In this document: positions 16,581 to 26,555 of the stretch, piece after piece
Numbering within the stretch: position 1 is the stretch's first letter
Layout of the letters: the number at the start of each line of letters is the position of its first letter
From: Smithellaceae bacterium
GTDB taxonomy: Bacteria > Desulfobacterota > Syntrophia > Syntrophales > Smithellaceae
Reading direction: 5' to 3'
NCBI GenBank assembly: GCA_030690945.1
Contig: JAUYFM010000033.1
Span: forward strand, 1-64,000
Length of the DNA: 64,000 nt
Notes under the pieces: model-generated
The model's database searches: none
The model's input: only the letters and a program-made list of their open reading frames with translations
Told to the model about the DNA's origin: nothing
Made by a program: the position numbers and the translations under genes

Positions 16581-17780
16581 TTGAAGATTCTAGTCTTAAA
16601 TTGCGGCAGTTCATCGCTTAAATACAAACTCTTTGAGCTGGGGGACAACAACGTCCTGGCCCAGGGGCAGGCGGACCGTATCGGCATGACCGACGCCGTC
16701 TTTCAACATGATGCGCAAGGGCACGAAACCTTTCTGAACAAAAAACCGCTCGCCAATCATCACGAAGCCGTGCATGCTCTGTTGACCCATCTTGTCGACG
16801 GTCAGCAGGGAATTATGACGGAGATGAGCGAAATTGGCGGCGTCGGACACCGGGTGGTTCACGGCGGAGAACATTTCCGCACCTCCGTTGTCGTTGATCC
16901 CGCAATACGGGAAATCCTCGAGACAACCAAGAAACTCGCCCCGCTCCATAACCCGCCGAACCTCATGGGAATTGATGTCTGCACAAGCCTTATGCCCGGC
17001 GTACCCCAGGTGGCTGTCTTCGACACAGCTTTCCACCAGACCATGCCGGCGTATGCATACACCTACGCGATCCCTTATCATTACTACATAGAGGATCATG
17101 TCCGCCGCTACGGCTTCCACGGCATCTCACATCGTTATGTAGCCTGCCGGACGGCGGAAATCCTGGGGAAGAATATGGAGGCGTTGAGGATCATCACCTG
17201 CCATCTCGGAGCAGGCTCGAGTCTCTGCGCTGTGGCGGCAGGAAAATCCCTGGATACCTCCATGGGTTTTACACCTTTGTCGGGTCTCGTTATGGGGACA
17301 CGCTCGGGTGATATCGATCCGGCGCTTGTTTCCTTCCTTGTGGAGAAGGAGCAGAGTTCTCTGACGCAGGTAATGGACATGCTGAATCGCGAGAGCGGCG
17401 TTTTCGGCATCTCCGGCATATCGCCCGATTTTCGCGATCTGGAAAAGGAAGCCTCGCTCGGCAATGAGCGGGCACGTCTGGCGCTTGATGCCTATGCCTA
17501 TAGTGTGGCCAAGGGGATTGGTTCCCTGATTCCGGCCGCAGGCGGTCTTGATGTTCTTGTCTTTACCGCGGGGGTCGGCGAACACTCACCAAACATGCGG
17601 CGGCGGATCTGCGCATTTCTTTCCTGGCTGGGCATTTCCCTGGATGAAGAGAAGAATCTGAACGGCATTCTTGAAGAGGATATCTCCCTGTCCGGGACAA
17701 AGGTAAAAATTCTCGTCGTTCCAACGGATGAGGAAAAAATGATCGCCGAGGAAACTCGGGCGGTTTTGCAAAAACAATAA
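16581..17780 (+). CDS. ackA: Acetate kinase
   Basis: A 399-residue acetate kinase from the TTG at 16581. Here [18 protein letters not shown] aligns with the usual family start and GGAG lies seven bases before. An in-frame ATG at 16569 would add four residues. Family motifs are visible: [48 protein letters not shown] and [10 protein letters not shown]. It makes ATP and acetate from acetyl phosphate. No phosphotransacetylase is nearby; the next gene, xsc, makes acetyl phosphate directly, so the two form a substrate-level phosphorylation pair. Confidence 0.96.
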   Translation: MKILVLNCGSSSLKYKLFELGDNNVLAQGQADRIGMTDAVFQHDAQGHETFLNKKPLANHHEAVHALLTHLVDGQQGIMTEMSEIGGVGHRVVHGGEHFRTSVVVDPAIREILETTKKLAPLHNPPNLMGIDVCTSLMPGVPQVAVFDTAFHQTMPAYAYTYAIPYHYYIEDHVRRYGFHGISHRYVACRTAEILGKNMEALRIITCHLGAGSSLCAVAAGKSLDTSMGFTPLSGLVMGTRSGDIDPALVSFLVEKEQSSLTQVMDMLNRESGVFGISGISPDFRDLEKEASLGNERARLALDAYAYSVAKGIGSLIPAAGGLDVLVFTAGVGEHSPNMRRRICAFLSWLGISLDEEKNLNGILEEDISLSGTKVKILVVPTDEEKMIAEETRAVLQKQ

Positions 17781-17805
17781 CGTTAAACAGACTGGAGGTT
17801 TTAAA

Positions 17806-19566
17806 ATGAAAAAAGTAAAAATGACACCCAGCGAAGCGATTGTCGAGACATTGCTGGCGGAAGGGGTGGATCACGTATGCGGCATAGTGGGTTCCGCCTT
17901 TATGGACATGCTCGATCTTTTTCCGGCTGCGGGGATCAAATTTATACCCGTCCGCCATGAACAGAGCGCCGCTCATATGGAAGACGCCTATTGCCGGGTT
18001 TCGGGCCGGTGCGGTGTCGTCACAGGCCAGAACGGCCCCGGCATAACCAATATGGTCACGTCGGTTGCCGCGGCAAACATGGGCCATACGCCCCTAGTCA
18101 TTATTTCCCCGTCGGCGGGGACGCCCACCATCGGCTGGGACGGCTTCCAGGAATGCGACCAGATGTCCGTCTTTAAGGCCGTCACGAAAGCCGTCGTCCG
18201 CGTTCCCCATCCTAAAAGAGCAGCTGATTGTCTGAGAACGGCCTTCCGCATCGCTTATGCCGACCGGGGCGCTGTTCTTTATGATATTCCCCGTGATTAT
18301 TTCTACGGAGAGATCGAAGAAACCATCCTGAAACCCTCCCAATACCGGGTAGATGCCAGGGGATGCGGCTCCATGGAACAATTGAACAGGGCTGCCGAAC
18401 TTCTGTCCAAAGCCAAAAATCCTGTGATCGTTTCCGGCCGTGGGGTCGTCGATGCCAACGCGCTGGACATCGTCAAGGCCATCGCCGAACACCTGACTGC
18501 ACCCGTGGCGGTCACCTATCTCCATAATGACGCCTTCTACGGAAATCATCCTTTATCCATCGGCCCCATCGGCTATATGGGTTCCAAGGCGGCCATGAAG
18601 ACGCTGGCCAAGGCTGACGTCATGCTCGCCATCGGGACAAGGCTTTCCGTCTTCGGAACGCTTCCCCAGTATGACATCAATTATTTCCCGGAGAATGCCA
18701 AGATTATCCAAATCGACATCAATCCCAAACACATTGCCCGAACACACCCCATCGAGGTCGGAATCATCGGCGATGCCAAGGAAGCCACAGTGGAAATCCT
18801 GAAGCGCCTGAAGGCCCTGGACCGAGGCCGCAAGCCCGATGCCAAACGCCTGGCAGCCGTGGCCAGGGAAAAGAAGATCTGGGAAAAAGAGATTGTCGAT
18901 TTAGCCATGGTTGACGGCAATCCCATGAACCCAAGAAGAGTCTTGCTCGAAATCTCCAAAGCTCTGCCGGACAATGCCATCGTGTCCACTGATATCGGCA
19001 ATGTTGCTTCGACAGCCAACAGCTACCTCAAGTTCAACCAGTCGAGACGGCATATCGCCGCCCTGACCTTTGGCAACACCGGATTTGCCTATCCGGCGGC
19101 CCTCGGGGCGCAGATTGCTTGTCCCAAAGCGCCGGTCATCGCTATTGTCGGTGACGGCGCCTGGGGGATGAGTCTCCACGAGGTCAGCACCGCCGTGGAG
19201 CACAATCTGCCCGTTGTGGCCTGTGTTTTCCGGAACATGTGGTGGGGGGCCGAGGCGAAAAACCAGGTGGACTTCTATAACAATCGGTTCGTCGGTGTGG
19301 ACATTCCCACGCCGGAGAGTTTTGTTCCCGTCGCCAAGGCGATGGGAGCCAACGGCGTCCAGGTCAGTCGGCCCGAGGACATCAAGGAAGCCTTTCTGTC
19401 CTGTATCAAAAGCCGCAAGCCCACTGTGCTGGAATTTCTGGTGGACGGTAAGCAATTGGCCCCGCCCTTCAGGAAGGACGCACTGGCGTTGCCGACTCGA
19501 TTCCTGCCCAAGTACGCTCATCTGGATCATCACAACTGGTACAAAGGAGGCGTCAATGATTTATAA
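17806..19566 (+). CDS. xsc: Sulfoacetaldehyde acetyltransferase
   Basis: A 586-residue ThDP enzyme. Xsc converts sulfoacetaldehyde and phosphate to acetyl phosphate and sulfite. Family resemblance is strong at the N-terminus ([35 protein letters not shown]), at [11 protein letters not shown], at [13 protein letters not shown] and at [14 protein letters not shown] near residue 472. The ThDP-activating Glu is in RHEQ (E52) and the Mg/ThDP motif begins GDG near 449. This is closer to Xsc than to acetolactate synthase. It has an AGGAGG-type site, follows ackA by 25 bases, and ends overlapping the SDR gene. Its sulfite product is the DsrAB substrate. Confidence 0.93.
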   Translation: MKKVKMTPSEAIVETLLAEGVDHVCGIVGSAFMDMLDLFPAAGIKFIPVRHEQSAAHMEDAYCRVSGRCGVVTGQNGPGITNMVTSVAAANMGHTPLVIISPSAGTPTIGWDGFQECDQMSVFKAVTKAVVRVPHPKRAADCLRTAFRIAYADRGAVLYDIPRDYFYGEIEETILKPSQYRVDARGCGSMEQLNRAAELLSKAKNPVIVSGRGVVDANALDIVKAIAEHLTAPVAVTYLHNDAFYGNHPLSIGPIGYMGSKAAMKTLAKADVMLAIGTRLSVFGTLPQYDINYFPENAKIIQIDINPKHIARTHPIEVGIIGDAKEATVEILKRLKALDRGRKPDAKRLAAVAREKKIWEKEIVDLAMVDGNPMNPRRVLLEISKALPDNAIVSTDIGNVASTANSYLKFNQSRRHIAALTFGNTGFAYPAALGAQIACPKAPVIAIVGDGAWGMSLHEVSTAVEHNLPVVACVFRNMWWGAEAKNQVDFYNNRFVGVDIPTPESFVPVAKAMGANGVQVSRPEDIKEAFLSCIKSRKPTVLEFLVDGKQLAPPFRKDALALPTRFLPKYAHLDHHNWYKGGVNDL

Positions 19567-20395
19567 AGACTTGAAAGGAAAAACAGCCATCGTAACGGGG
19601 TCCGGCAAAAAAACCGGCATCGGTTATGCGATTGCGGAAAAACTGGCTGCGGCAGGATGCAACATTATCATTGCCGATCTGGGCAAACCACCCGTGCCGG
19701 GAGAGTCCCTGAAGTCCGCAACGGGTGAAGAAATGGAGGTGATTGCCAAAGAATTGGCGAAGACTTACGGCGTTCGAACATTATCGGTGGCCGTTGATAT
19801 TACGGATGCGAGCGCCATCGGAGCCATGGTGGACACCATCAAAGGCGCCTTCGACCACATTGACATTCTTTGCAACAATGCGGGAGCATCCTTCGGCGTC
19901 CCGAATACAATCCTGAGTTATGACGAAGCGGCCTGGATGAAGACCATCGACGTGAATCTGTTTTCCGTCTTCCGCATCTCGCGGGCCATCATTCCCCTGA
20001 TGACGGGCAAACCGGCAGCCATCATCAATACGGCATCCCGGGCGGGCAAGGTGCCTCCCATCTTCAACAGCGCCTACGCGGTGGCCAAGGCGGGCGTCAT
20101 CATGTTGACCAAAACCATGGCCAAAGAACTGAGCGGCGGCGGAATCCGCGTTAACGCTATCTGCCCGGGACAGATTGCCACGGATCTGGAAAAGTGGCGT
20201 TTTGGTCTGGAAGCGTCATTTTTCGGCACGACTGTTGAGGAGCGGGAAAAGGAAATGTGCAAGACCATTCCCCTGGGATACATCGGTCTTCCGGGGGACG
20301 CCGCCGATCTGGTGGCCTTTCTGGCTTCCGACGCCTCGCGGTATATTACCGGACAGGCCATCAATCTCGATGGCGGTCAGTGCATGGAATTATAA
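19556..20395 (+). CDS. Short-chain dehydrogenase/reductase
   Basis: A 279-residue classical SDR. The start at 19556 has a perfect AAAGGAGG site and overlaps the xsc end by 11 bases. The NAD(P) motif is [10 protein letters not shown] (14-23), NNAG is at 107-110, and the catalytic set is Ser161 and YAVAK with Tyr174 and Lys178. The end, [13 protein letters not shown], is typical. Being coupled to xsc, it may oxidise isethionate, sulfolactate or another hydroxysulfonate toward sulfoacetaldehyde. The family is too broad to fix the substrate from sequence. Confidence 0.88.
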   Translation: MIYKDLKGKTAIVTGSGKKTGIGYAIAEKLAAAGCNIIIADLGKPPVPGESLKSATGEEMEVIAKELAKTYGVRTLSVAVDITDASAIGAMVDTIKGAFDHIDILCNNAGASFGVPNTILSYDEAAWMKTIDVNLFSVFRISRAIIPLMTGKPAAIINTASRAGKVPPIFNSAYAVAKAGVIMLTKTMAKELSGGGIRVNAICPGQIATDLEKWRFGLEASFFGTTVEEREKEMCKTIPLGYIGLPGDAADLVAFLASDASRYITGQAINLDGGQCMEL

Positions 20396-20428
20396 CCATA
20401 AAAACATATCGTTTCAGGAGAAGATACT

Positions 20429-22126
20429 ATGGATAAAATTATTGGCGGTAAGCTTGTTGCGGATGCCTTAATCGAGCGGGGCGTCGATTACATTTTTACG
20501 TTGAGTGGCGGGCATATTACGCCCATTTACCAATTTCTGGAAAACACAAGTATCACGATCTTTGACACACGCCATGAACAGGCGGCCGTCTTCATGGCTG
20601 AAGCCTGGGCCAGGATGAATCGCAAACCGGCAGTGGCGATGGTCACGGCGGGACCGGGATTCACCAATGCCCTCTCCGGTATCGCCAGCGCCAGGCTGTC
20701 CAACGCTCCGGTTATTCTCATTGCCGGCTGCGTGGGGCTCGAGACCGCCGAGAAGCTTGATCTTCAGGATATGACCCAGCTTCCGGTCATCGAACCCATG
20801 GTTAAAAAAGCACTGGTCTGCCATATCCCGGAACGGATTCCTGAATTCATCGACATCGCCTTCCGTACAGCCATGAGCGGCCGACCCGGACCGGTCTATC
20901 TGGAGCTTCCCTGTGATGTCCTGAACGCCACTGTGGACATGACCAAGGTCAAAAAGATGCATACCACGCTCACAACCAAACCCGTTGACCGGGAAAATAC
21001 AAGGAAGGTTGTTGATCTCCTGAAGGCGGCTAAAAATCCCATCGTCATCGGTGGAAGCGGTATATGGTATGCCGATGCGGGAAAAGAGTTTGTTGAGTTC
21101 GTGGAGAAGATAGGGATACCGGCCTTTACAGCGGGAGCGGGACGGGGTGTCTTACCCGATACTCACCCTCTTTGTTTTGAATCATCTCTGGCCATAAGGC
21201 CCGGCGGCGCCATGCTGGCTCTGATGAGTTCCGACCTGGTGCTTTTCTTGGGCGGCAGGCTCAGCCTGTTCTATATTTTCGGAGAAATATTTCCTGCGGC
21301 AGCGAAATTTATCCAGGTCGATATCGCACCGGATGAGATAGGAAGAAACCGCACGGTTGATCTCGGGATCGTCAGTGATACGAAGGCATTCCTGAAGGAG
21401 CTCAACAGTATTCTGGATGAAAAAGCCATCGGCGACAAACTCAAAAAGCAATACCAGCCCTGGGTGGACACGGTCCGAAAGGCGGATTTAGAAGGCAAAG
21501 ACCAGGCCAAAGCCATGTGGGAATGCAATACTCTGCCCATCCACCCGATGCGGCTGGCCAAAGAAGTAAACGATTTTATGAACCGGGAAGATGACATCGT
21601 CGTTGCCGACGGCGGCGATACATCGACTTGGATGGGCATGACCCGGACGGTCAAAAACGGTGGAACCTATCTGGATTACGGTCTTTACGGATGCCTCGCG
21701 GTGGGGCTTCCCTATGCCATTGCGGCCAAGCTGAAGCATCCGGATAAGCGCGTTCTCGCCATTATGGGTGACGGTTCTACCGGCTTTAATTTTATGGAAT
21801 ACCATACCGCCATCCGCAAGAAAATCCCGATTGTCGTGGTCATCGGCAACGATCAGGCCTGGGGCATGATCATGCACAGCCAGCAACTGCGCCTGGGTCA
21901 CAATATCCCGAACGGGACTGAGCTGGGCTGGGTCGATTACCATAAGATGGTTGAGGTCATGGGCGGCTTTGGCATCTGTGTGGAGAAACCGGAAGATATT
22001 CGACCGGCACTGGAAGCAGCTTTTGCTTCCGGAAAGACAGCCTGCGTCAACGTCAAGGTAGATCCGGCCATCATCAGTCCGGGCAGCGTGGCTCTCGCCA
22101 ATCTTGGCGGATACAAAAGCAGTTGA
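20429..22126 (+). CDS. ThDP-dependent enzyme, acetolactate synthase/benzaldehyde lyase-like
   Basis: A 565-residue ThDP enzyme with the three-domain layout of acetolactate synthase. The catalytic Glu is in DTRHEQ (E50) and the ThDP motif starts GDGS at 447. The segments LSGGHITPIYQFLE and NGTELGWVDYHKMVE recall benzaldehyde lyase and acyloin lyases rather than amino-acid-pathway synthases, and no small regulatory subunit gene follows. In this operon it could decarboxylate sulfopyruvate to sulfoacetaldehyde, or cleave or form a C-C bond in a sulfo-acyloin. Both are hypotheses. It is clearly not a duplicate of Xsc. Confidence 0.82.
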   Translation: MDKIIGGKLVADALIERGVDYIFTLSGGHITPIYQFLENTSITIFDTRHEQAAVFMAEAWARMNRKPAVAMVTAGPGFTNALSGIASARLSNAPVILIAGCVGLETAEKLDLQDMTQLPVIEPMVKKALVCHIPERIPEFIDIAFRTAMSGRPGPVYLELPCDVLNATVDMTKVKKMHTTLTTKPVDRENTRKVVDLLKAAKNPIVIGGSGIWYADAGKEFVEFVEKIGIPAFTAGAGRGVLPDTHPLCFESSLAIRPGGAMLALMSSDLVLFLGGRLSLFYIFGEIFPAAAKFIQVDIAPDEIGRNRTVDLGIVSDTKAFLKELNSILDEKAIGDKLKKQYQPWVDTVRKADLEGKDQAKAMWECNTLPIHPMRLAKEVNDFMNREDDIVVADGGDTSTWMGMTRTVKNGGTYLDYGLYGCLAVGLPYAIAAKLKHPDKRVLAIMGDGSTGFNFMEYHTAIRKKIPIVVVIGNDQAWGMIMHSQQLRLGHNIPNGTELGWVDYHKMVEVMGGFGICVEKPEDIRPALEAAFASGKTACVNVKVDPAIISPGSVALANLGGYKSS

Positions 22127-22197
22127 GGTATGGGTTATTACAACGCAACCAAAGAAAGCGAAATGGTATAACCTTTTAAATCAGGTAAGGAGGTCCC

Positions 22198-23493
22198 ATG
22201 AATAACGTTACAGCACCCAGGGAATATAAGTTGTCAAAGCGCAGCTCCTATTATATCTTCGCGCTGCTGTTTCTGCTGTATTTCTTCGATTATGTGGATC
22301 GAACGATCGTGACATCCCTTGCTCCTTTTATTCAAAAGGAGTGGGGCCTTACGGACACACAGTCCGGCTTGCTCATGTCGGTCGTCTACTGGTCCATCGT
22401 CGTCTTTGTCTTTCCCGTTTCGATCCTCGTGGATCGCTGGAGCCGGAAAAAGACCATTGGCGTTATGGCCCTTTTCTGGACTGCCGCTACGATAGCCTGC
22501 GCTTTCACTAAAACCTTTCCCCAGTTGCTGGTGGCCCGCTCCGCCATCGGGATTGGCGAGGCCGGATATGCCCCCGCCGGTACGGCCATGCTTTCCGGTT
22601 TGTTTCCTCCGGAAAAACGTTCCCGCATGATGGGTCTCTGGAATATTTCTATTCCACTGGGCATCGCCGTCGGGATTGGCCTCGGCGGTTTCATAGCCAC
22701 ACATTGGGGCTGGCGGCATGCCTTCGGCCTGGTGGCGATTCCCGGGGCAATCGTGGCCATTCTTTTTTTCTTCGTCAAGGATTATAAAACGGTGGACCTG
22801 GTCAAAACCGATACGCGCAATACCGGTCAAAACCCGGTCAAGATGACTAAGATGGATATCTTCCGGGAATTTATTCATACCCCTTCTCTGATTTTCACCA
22901 ATCTCGGGTTTGTCGGTTGCGTGTTTGCTAACAATGCGATCATCTTCTGGCTTCCCTCTTATTTGCACCGTACGACAGGTGTCTCCATCAGTGAGGCCGG
23001 CATGAAAACGAGTGTGCTCATGATCCTGGCGCTCATCGGCCTGCCTCTGGGAGGATGGTTGGCCGATATGTGGTTTAAGAAACGGGTGACAGCGAGGCTG
23101 CTGTTTCCCGCGATTACGACAGCCCTCAATGCCATCTTCATCTTTATCGCTATTTCCTTCCTTCAGGGACAGGCGCAATATCTGACGCTGATCGGAATGG
23201 GCATTCTGGCTTCCGCATTCGCCCCGGCGGCCATCATCGCCACGCAGGAGGTGATTCACCCGGGCCTTCGGGCAATTTCCTACTCCGTTTGCGTCGTTGT
23301 TCAAAATCTCCTGGGGGCCTCCCTGGCGCCCATTGTGATCGGGAAGATATCCGACCTCTATGGTATCCAGGTGGCTATGTCTATTCTGCCCGTTTTCCTT
23401 GTGGCCTCGGCCCTGTTGTTTTTTGCCGGATCTTTTTTTTACAAGAAGGATCTGGATAATGTGCAAAAGATCACTTTGGAATGTGAGGACTGA
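22198..23493 (+). CDS. MFS transporter
   Basis: A 431-residue major facilitator protein with twelve predicted helices. An N-terminal signature segment, DYVDRTIVTSLAPFIQKEW, is followed by the loop DRWSRKKTIG between helices 2 and 3. It resembles organic-anion and spinster-like members. A TAAGGAGG site precedes its ATG. Lying between catabolic genes of the same strand, it is the best candidate for uptake of the sulfonate substrate. No TRAP or ABC sulfonate system is present in the window. Confidence 0.85.
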   Translation: MNNVTAPREYKLSKRSSYYIFALLFLLYFFDYVDRTIVTSLAPFIQKEWGLTDTQSGLLMSVVYWSIVVFVFPVSILVDRWSRKKTIGVMALFWTAATIACAFTKTFPQLLVARSAIGIGEAGYAPAGTAMLSGLFPPEKRSRMMGLWNISIPLGIAVGIGLGGFIATHWGWRHAFGLVAIPGAIVAILFFFVKDYKTVDLVKTDTRNTGQNPVKMTKMDIFREFIHTPSLIFTNLGFVGCVFANNAIIFWLPSYLHRTTGVSISEAGMKTSVLMILALIGLPLGGWLADMWFKKRVTARLLFPAITTALNAIFIFIAISFLQGQAQYLTLIGMGILASAFAPAAIIATQEVIHPGLRAISYSVCVVVQNLLGASLAPIVIGKISDLYGIQVAMSILPVFLVASALLFFAGSFFYKKDLDNVQKITLECED

Positions 23494-23511
23494 AATAAGG
23501 AAAGAAAATCT

Positions 23512-24534
23512 ATGAAAGCTGTTGTATTTCGTAAAGACAAAGGACTCGTCTATGAAGAGGTTCCCGACTACCAGCTCACGCCCGATGAGGTATTGGTCCG
23601 CGTGGCCAATACCGGCTTTTGCGGTTCCGATCATTCTTTGGTAGCAGGTGGGCTCGTACCCGATGGTTACATCCTGGGGCATGAAATCAGCGGCGTAGTC
23701 GTTGACAAAGGCGCCGACGCGGGGGGGGCTGTCTTGGGCCAGAGAGTCTGTATTCGTCCCACTTACTGCGGACAGTGCGCCAATTGTATCAATGGCAAGC
23801 CGCATCTCTGCCGGGTTCATAGGCGAACCGCGGGAATCGGCGACTTACCCGGCGGCTTTGCCGAGTATGTCAAAGTGTATCCACAAATGCTGATTCCCAT
23901 CCCCGAAGGCGTCGATTCCCGCAATGCGGCGCTCGCCGAAACTTTTGCCTCCGCCCTGCATGCTATTCATTGCACAGGAGAGAAGACGGGTTCCGCACTG
24001 GTGATGGGAGGCGGCCCTATCGGTCTGTCTGCCGTCCGAATCCTCAAAGTTCTCGGCTATGGTCCGATAGTGCTTTTTGAACCGGTGAAGGAAAAGCGGG
24101 ATATCGCTCTTCTCTATGGCGCCGATCATGCTTTCGATCCGCGCGAAAAGGATGTGGATCAGCAAGTCATGGCGATTGTTTCGGGTGGTTTTCATAAGAC
24201 GTTCGAATGTTCCGGTGTCAAGGCCAATGTCGATCGCGCCATCCAACTGGCCGCGGATGGCGGACAAGTATGCATTGTGAGTGTTATCTTCACACCACTC
24301 ACCATTGCCGCGCCCTTCCTTATTAATTTCAAGGAAGTCCGTCTGACGGCGTCCATCTCCAATACACACCAGGAAAATATCCAGTGCCTCACGTGGATGG
24401 CGGCGGGAACTCTGGACGCAAAACCGCTCATTTCCGATTGCGAACCTCTGGAGCGTTTACCTGTTATTTATCGTGACAGAATTGATACTGGTCTGGCCAT
24501 AAAAGTGCTGCTGCGGATTGGCGAGGAATTCTAG
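23512..24534 (+). CDS. Zinc-dependent alcohol dehydrogenase (MDR family)
   Basis: A 340-residue medium-chain dehydrogenase. Catalytic zinc ligands are Cys37 (CGSD) and His57-Glu58 (GHE). The structural zinc site is Cys86, 89, 92 and 100 (CGQCANCINGKPHLC). The nucleotide fold is at VMGGGPIGLSAVRI. It resembles sorbitol, butanediol and threonine dehydrogenases. It is last in the apparent catabolic operon, 18 bases after the MFS gene. A polyol-type or acyloin-type sulfonate is a possible substrate. Confidence 0.87.
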   Translation: MKAVVFRKDKGLVYEEVPDYQLTPDEVLVRVANTGFCGSDHSLVAGGLVPDGYILGHEISGVVVDKGADAGGAVLGQRVCIRPTYCGQCANCINGKPHLCRVHRRTAGIGDLPGGFAEYVKVYPQMLIPIPEGVDSRNAALAETFASALHAIHCTGEKTGSALVMGGGPIGLSAVRILKVLGYGPIVLFEPVKEKRDIALLYGADHAFDPREKDVDQQVMAIVSGGFHKTFECSGVKANVDRAIQLAADGGQVCIVSVIFTPLTIAAPFLINFKEVRLTASISNTHQENIQCLTWMAAGTLDAKPLISDCEPLERLPVIYRDRIDTGLAIKVLLRIGEEF

Positions 24535-24563
24535 GATTCCAGTGAAGTGTCTCATGGTAATCT

Positions 24564-24639
24564 TGTCCTATCGACCAGCGGGAGATATCTGGTGTTCTCT
24601 TACGATCATTAAGATTTCTCGCTTCGCTTCGAAATGACA
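24564..24639. repeat. TGTCAT-type inverted-end element, copy 1
   Basis: A 76-base element with imperfect terminal inverted repeats (TGTCCTATCGA and, at the other end, TCGAAATGACA). It carries the core AAGATTTCTCGCTTCGCTTC, which recurs in reverse orientation at 60527. It lies just after the zinc dehydrogenase stop. It looks like a MITE or REP-like sequence. Confidence 0.7.
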
Positions 24640-24666
24640 TATTGTCTGGATATTGGAAAGCTGAAT

Positions 24667-24951
24667 ATGAATGAACAATTTGAACTTCTCTACGGCTTCA
24701 TCCATTGTCGCGGGAAAACAGCCTATTGCGCAGGATTTGTGGATACGAAAGAGGAAGCCGAAGCGTGGGTCCAGAACCATCGGGAAGGACTATCCCCGAA
24801 GGTGAGCATACCTCCCGAAGATCCCATTCGCTATTGCAAAGTCGCCTGGTGCCCCTTTAAGAAGCAGAAACCGTGGTTTGCCTTCGTAAATCAGGGATTT
24901 TATACCCCTGAATTATTTGACTTTAAAAACACTCAAATTGAAAACCTTTGA
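24667..24951 (+). CDS. Small hypothetical protein
   Basis: An open frame of 94 residues from the ATG at 24667 (MNEQFELLYGFIHCRGKTAY). It has no membrane segment or recognised domain. It contains three cysteines and an acidic patch, DTKEEAEAWVQNHREG. The composition looks like a real globular protein, but the ribosome site is weak and the start is uncertain. I do not recognise the family. Confidence 0.5.
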   Translation: MNEQFELLYGFIHCRGKTAYCAGFVDTKEEAEAWVQNHREGLSPKVSIPPEDPIRYCKVAWCPFKKQKPWFAFVNQGFYTPELFDFKNTQIENL

Positions 24952-25014
24952 ACAGGCCAATGCGATTCGTATTGCATCTTCAGGCTTTTTTATAGATTCC
25001 CCGTTGAACTTCGG

Positions 25015-26265
25015 TTACGACTCAGAATAAATCCTGTTTTTCCCGTTCTTTTTTCCCTGGTACATGAGCTGGTCAACCCGGTGCACAAAAGCCTTCATGT
25101 CTTCCTGTGGCTTGTACTGCCCAAGCCCTATGCTCACCGTCACATGGACGTCCCGGCCCGGCGCCGGGGAAAAAGTCTCCTTCCTGAGCTCCGTCCGGAT
25201 TCTTTCCGCGGTGAACGCGCCGTCCGCGCTGATTGTCATGGGCAGCAGAATCGTAAATTCCTCGCCGCCGTAACGATAGGCGGAATCCGTCTCCCTCAGG
25301 CATCGTTTCACCACCTGGCCAAGTCGCGTCAAGACCCTGTCCCCCTCGACATGGCCGTACGCGTCATTGAATGCCTTGAAATCGTCGAGATCAAGCAGAA
25401 GGAGGGTTAAAGGCAGTTCATATCGGCTCGATCGCTCTAATTCGATTTTAAGCTGAGCGTAAAAATGCCGGGAATTGTAGCACTGGGTAAGCTCATCAAC
25501 AATACTGAGCTCCTGGTATCTCTTTTCGCTCTCCTGAAGCGCCTCTTCGGCCTGCTTGCGTTCGGTGATGTCTCGAGAAACACCCCGAAATCCGATTGGC
25601 TTGCCTTTTGCGTCTCGAATAAGGGATGCTGACAATTCGTTAAAATGCCGCCTCCCGTCCCTGTTTATAAATTGTCCCGGAAATCGTTTAACCGGCTTTC
25701 CTGTTTTATAAATATTGATGAAGATCTCATATAAGTTCTTCGCTGCTGCTTCATCACTATATTGCCGGTAGTTCATGCCGATTAGTTCCTCGCGGGAATA
25801 GCCCAAATCCCGGCACTCCGCATCATTGACAAAGGTAAAGTTGCCGGCCAGATCAACTTCAAAATAGCCCTCGTCAATATCTTCCAAGATCGTGCGGTAT
25901 CTTTCTTCACTCTTTTGCAGTTGTTCTTGCGCCTGCTTACGCTCGGTGATGTCACGGGCCACCGACTGAAAACCTTTAACGTTGCCATCTTCCACAATCA
26001 ACTGAGTATTTTGCCCAAGCCACACCTCATGGCCATCCTTCGCTCTAATGCGAAGTTCTGAATAGGTATTATGAAGCCCCTTTACGAACTGACGACCGAA
26101 TAACTTCATGGCTTCGTCGCGCATGTCCGGGTGGATTAATACCGGATAATGCATCCCAACAGCTTCCTCTTGTTCGTATCCTGTAATTCTTAGCGCCGCC
26201 GGATTCACGAAGGTGAAGTAGCCATTTTCGTCCGTCCTGTAAACGAGGTCACTCGCATTATCCAC
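25015..26265 (-). CDS. Diguanylate cyclase with two PAS domains
   Basis: At least 416 residues: PAS domains at about 1-110 and 125-235, a short coiled linker, then a GGDEF domain with YRYGGEEF (active GGEEF site) that makes c-di-GMP. The GTG at 26265 cuts into the first PAS domain. The same frame runs upstream without an ATG. It reads IKDQTKTKQALIQELASLRQ from 26370, where an ATT follows a GGGGGA ribosome-like site. Since related proteins begin MKDQ..., the true start is probably that ATT, or an ATG was lost. The GGDEF half is a close paralogue of the protein at 36727. Confidence 0.85.
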   Translation of the reverse strand: MDNASDLVYRTDENGYFTFVNPAALRITGYEQEEAVGMHYPVLIHPDMRDEAMKLFGRQFVKGLHNTYSELRIRAKDGHEVWLGQNTQLIVEDGNVKGFQSVARDITERKQAQEQLQKSEERYRTILEDIDEGYFEVDLAGNFTFVNDAECRDLGYSREELIGMNYRQYSDEAAAKNLYEIFINIYKTGKPVKRFPGQFINRDGRRHFNELSASLIRDAKGKPIGFRGVSRDITERKQAEEALQESEKRYQELSIVDELTQCYNSRHFYAQLKIELERSSRYELPLTLLLLDLDDFKAFNDAYGHVEGDRVLTRLGQVVKRCLRETDSAYRYGGEEFTILLPMTISADGAFTAERIRTELRKETFSPAPGRDVHVTVSIGLGQYKPQEDMKAFVHRVDQLMYQGKKNGKNRIYSES

Positions 26266-26555
26266 GAAGGCCCGATACCACTCCTCACACTCCCGTCGCT
26301 TCTGCTCTAATTGCCTTAGAGAAGCCAGTTCCTGGATCAGTGCCTGCTTTGTCTTGGTTTGATCTTTAATAGGGTTTTCCCCCGTGTTTAGATGATCGGT
26401 GCGGTTGCGATGGTAATGAGAGATGAGCTATGCGTGGTTGAGAGTCCTCAGTCAAAACCGCAAAAATAAAAGGCACTAACTGGAGGGGAAAGTCAAGGGA
26501 TTTTTGCCGATAAAAGCAGATTGCCGGTTAAAATCTTGAACTTTTTAGCCCGAGA

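Noticed and set aside
17806-19566. Acetolactate synthase large subunit as the identity of the 586-residue ThDP enzyme.
   Set aside because: The N-terminal motif, RDYFYGEIE and the WWGAEAKNQ segment are Xsc features, there is no ilvN gene, and an acetate kinase sits directly upstream.
22234-23820. Long open frame of 528 codons on the - strand over the MFS gene and part of the zinc dehydrogenase.
   Set aside because: It is antisense to two clear genes, rich in His, Gln and Asp as shadows are, and has no domain.
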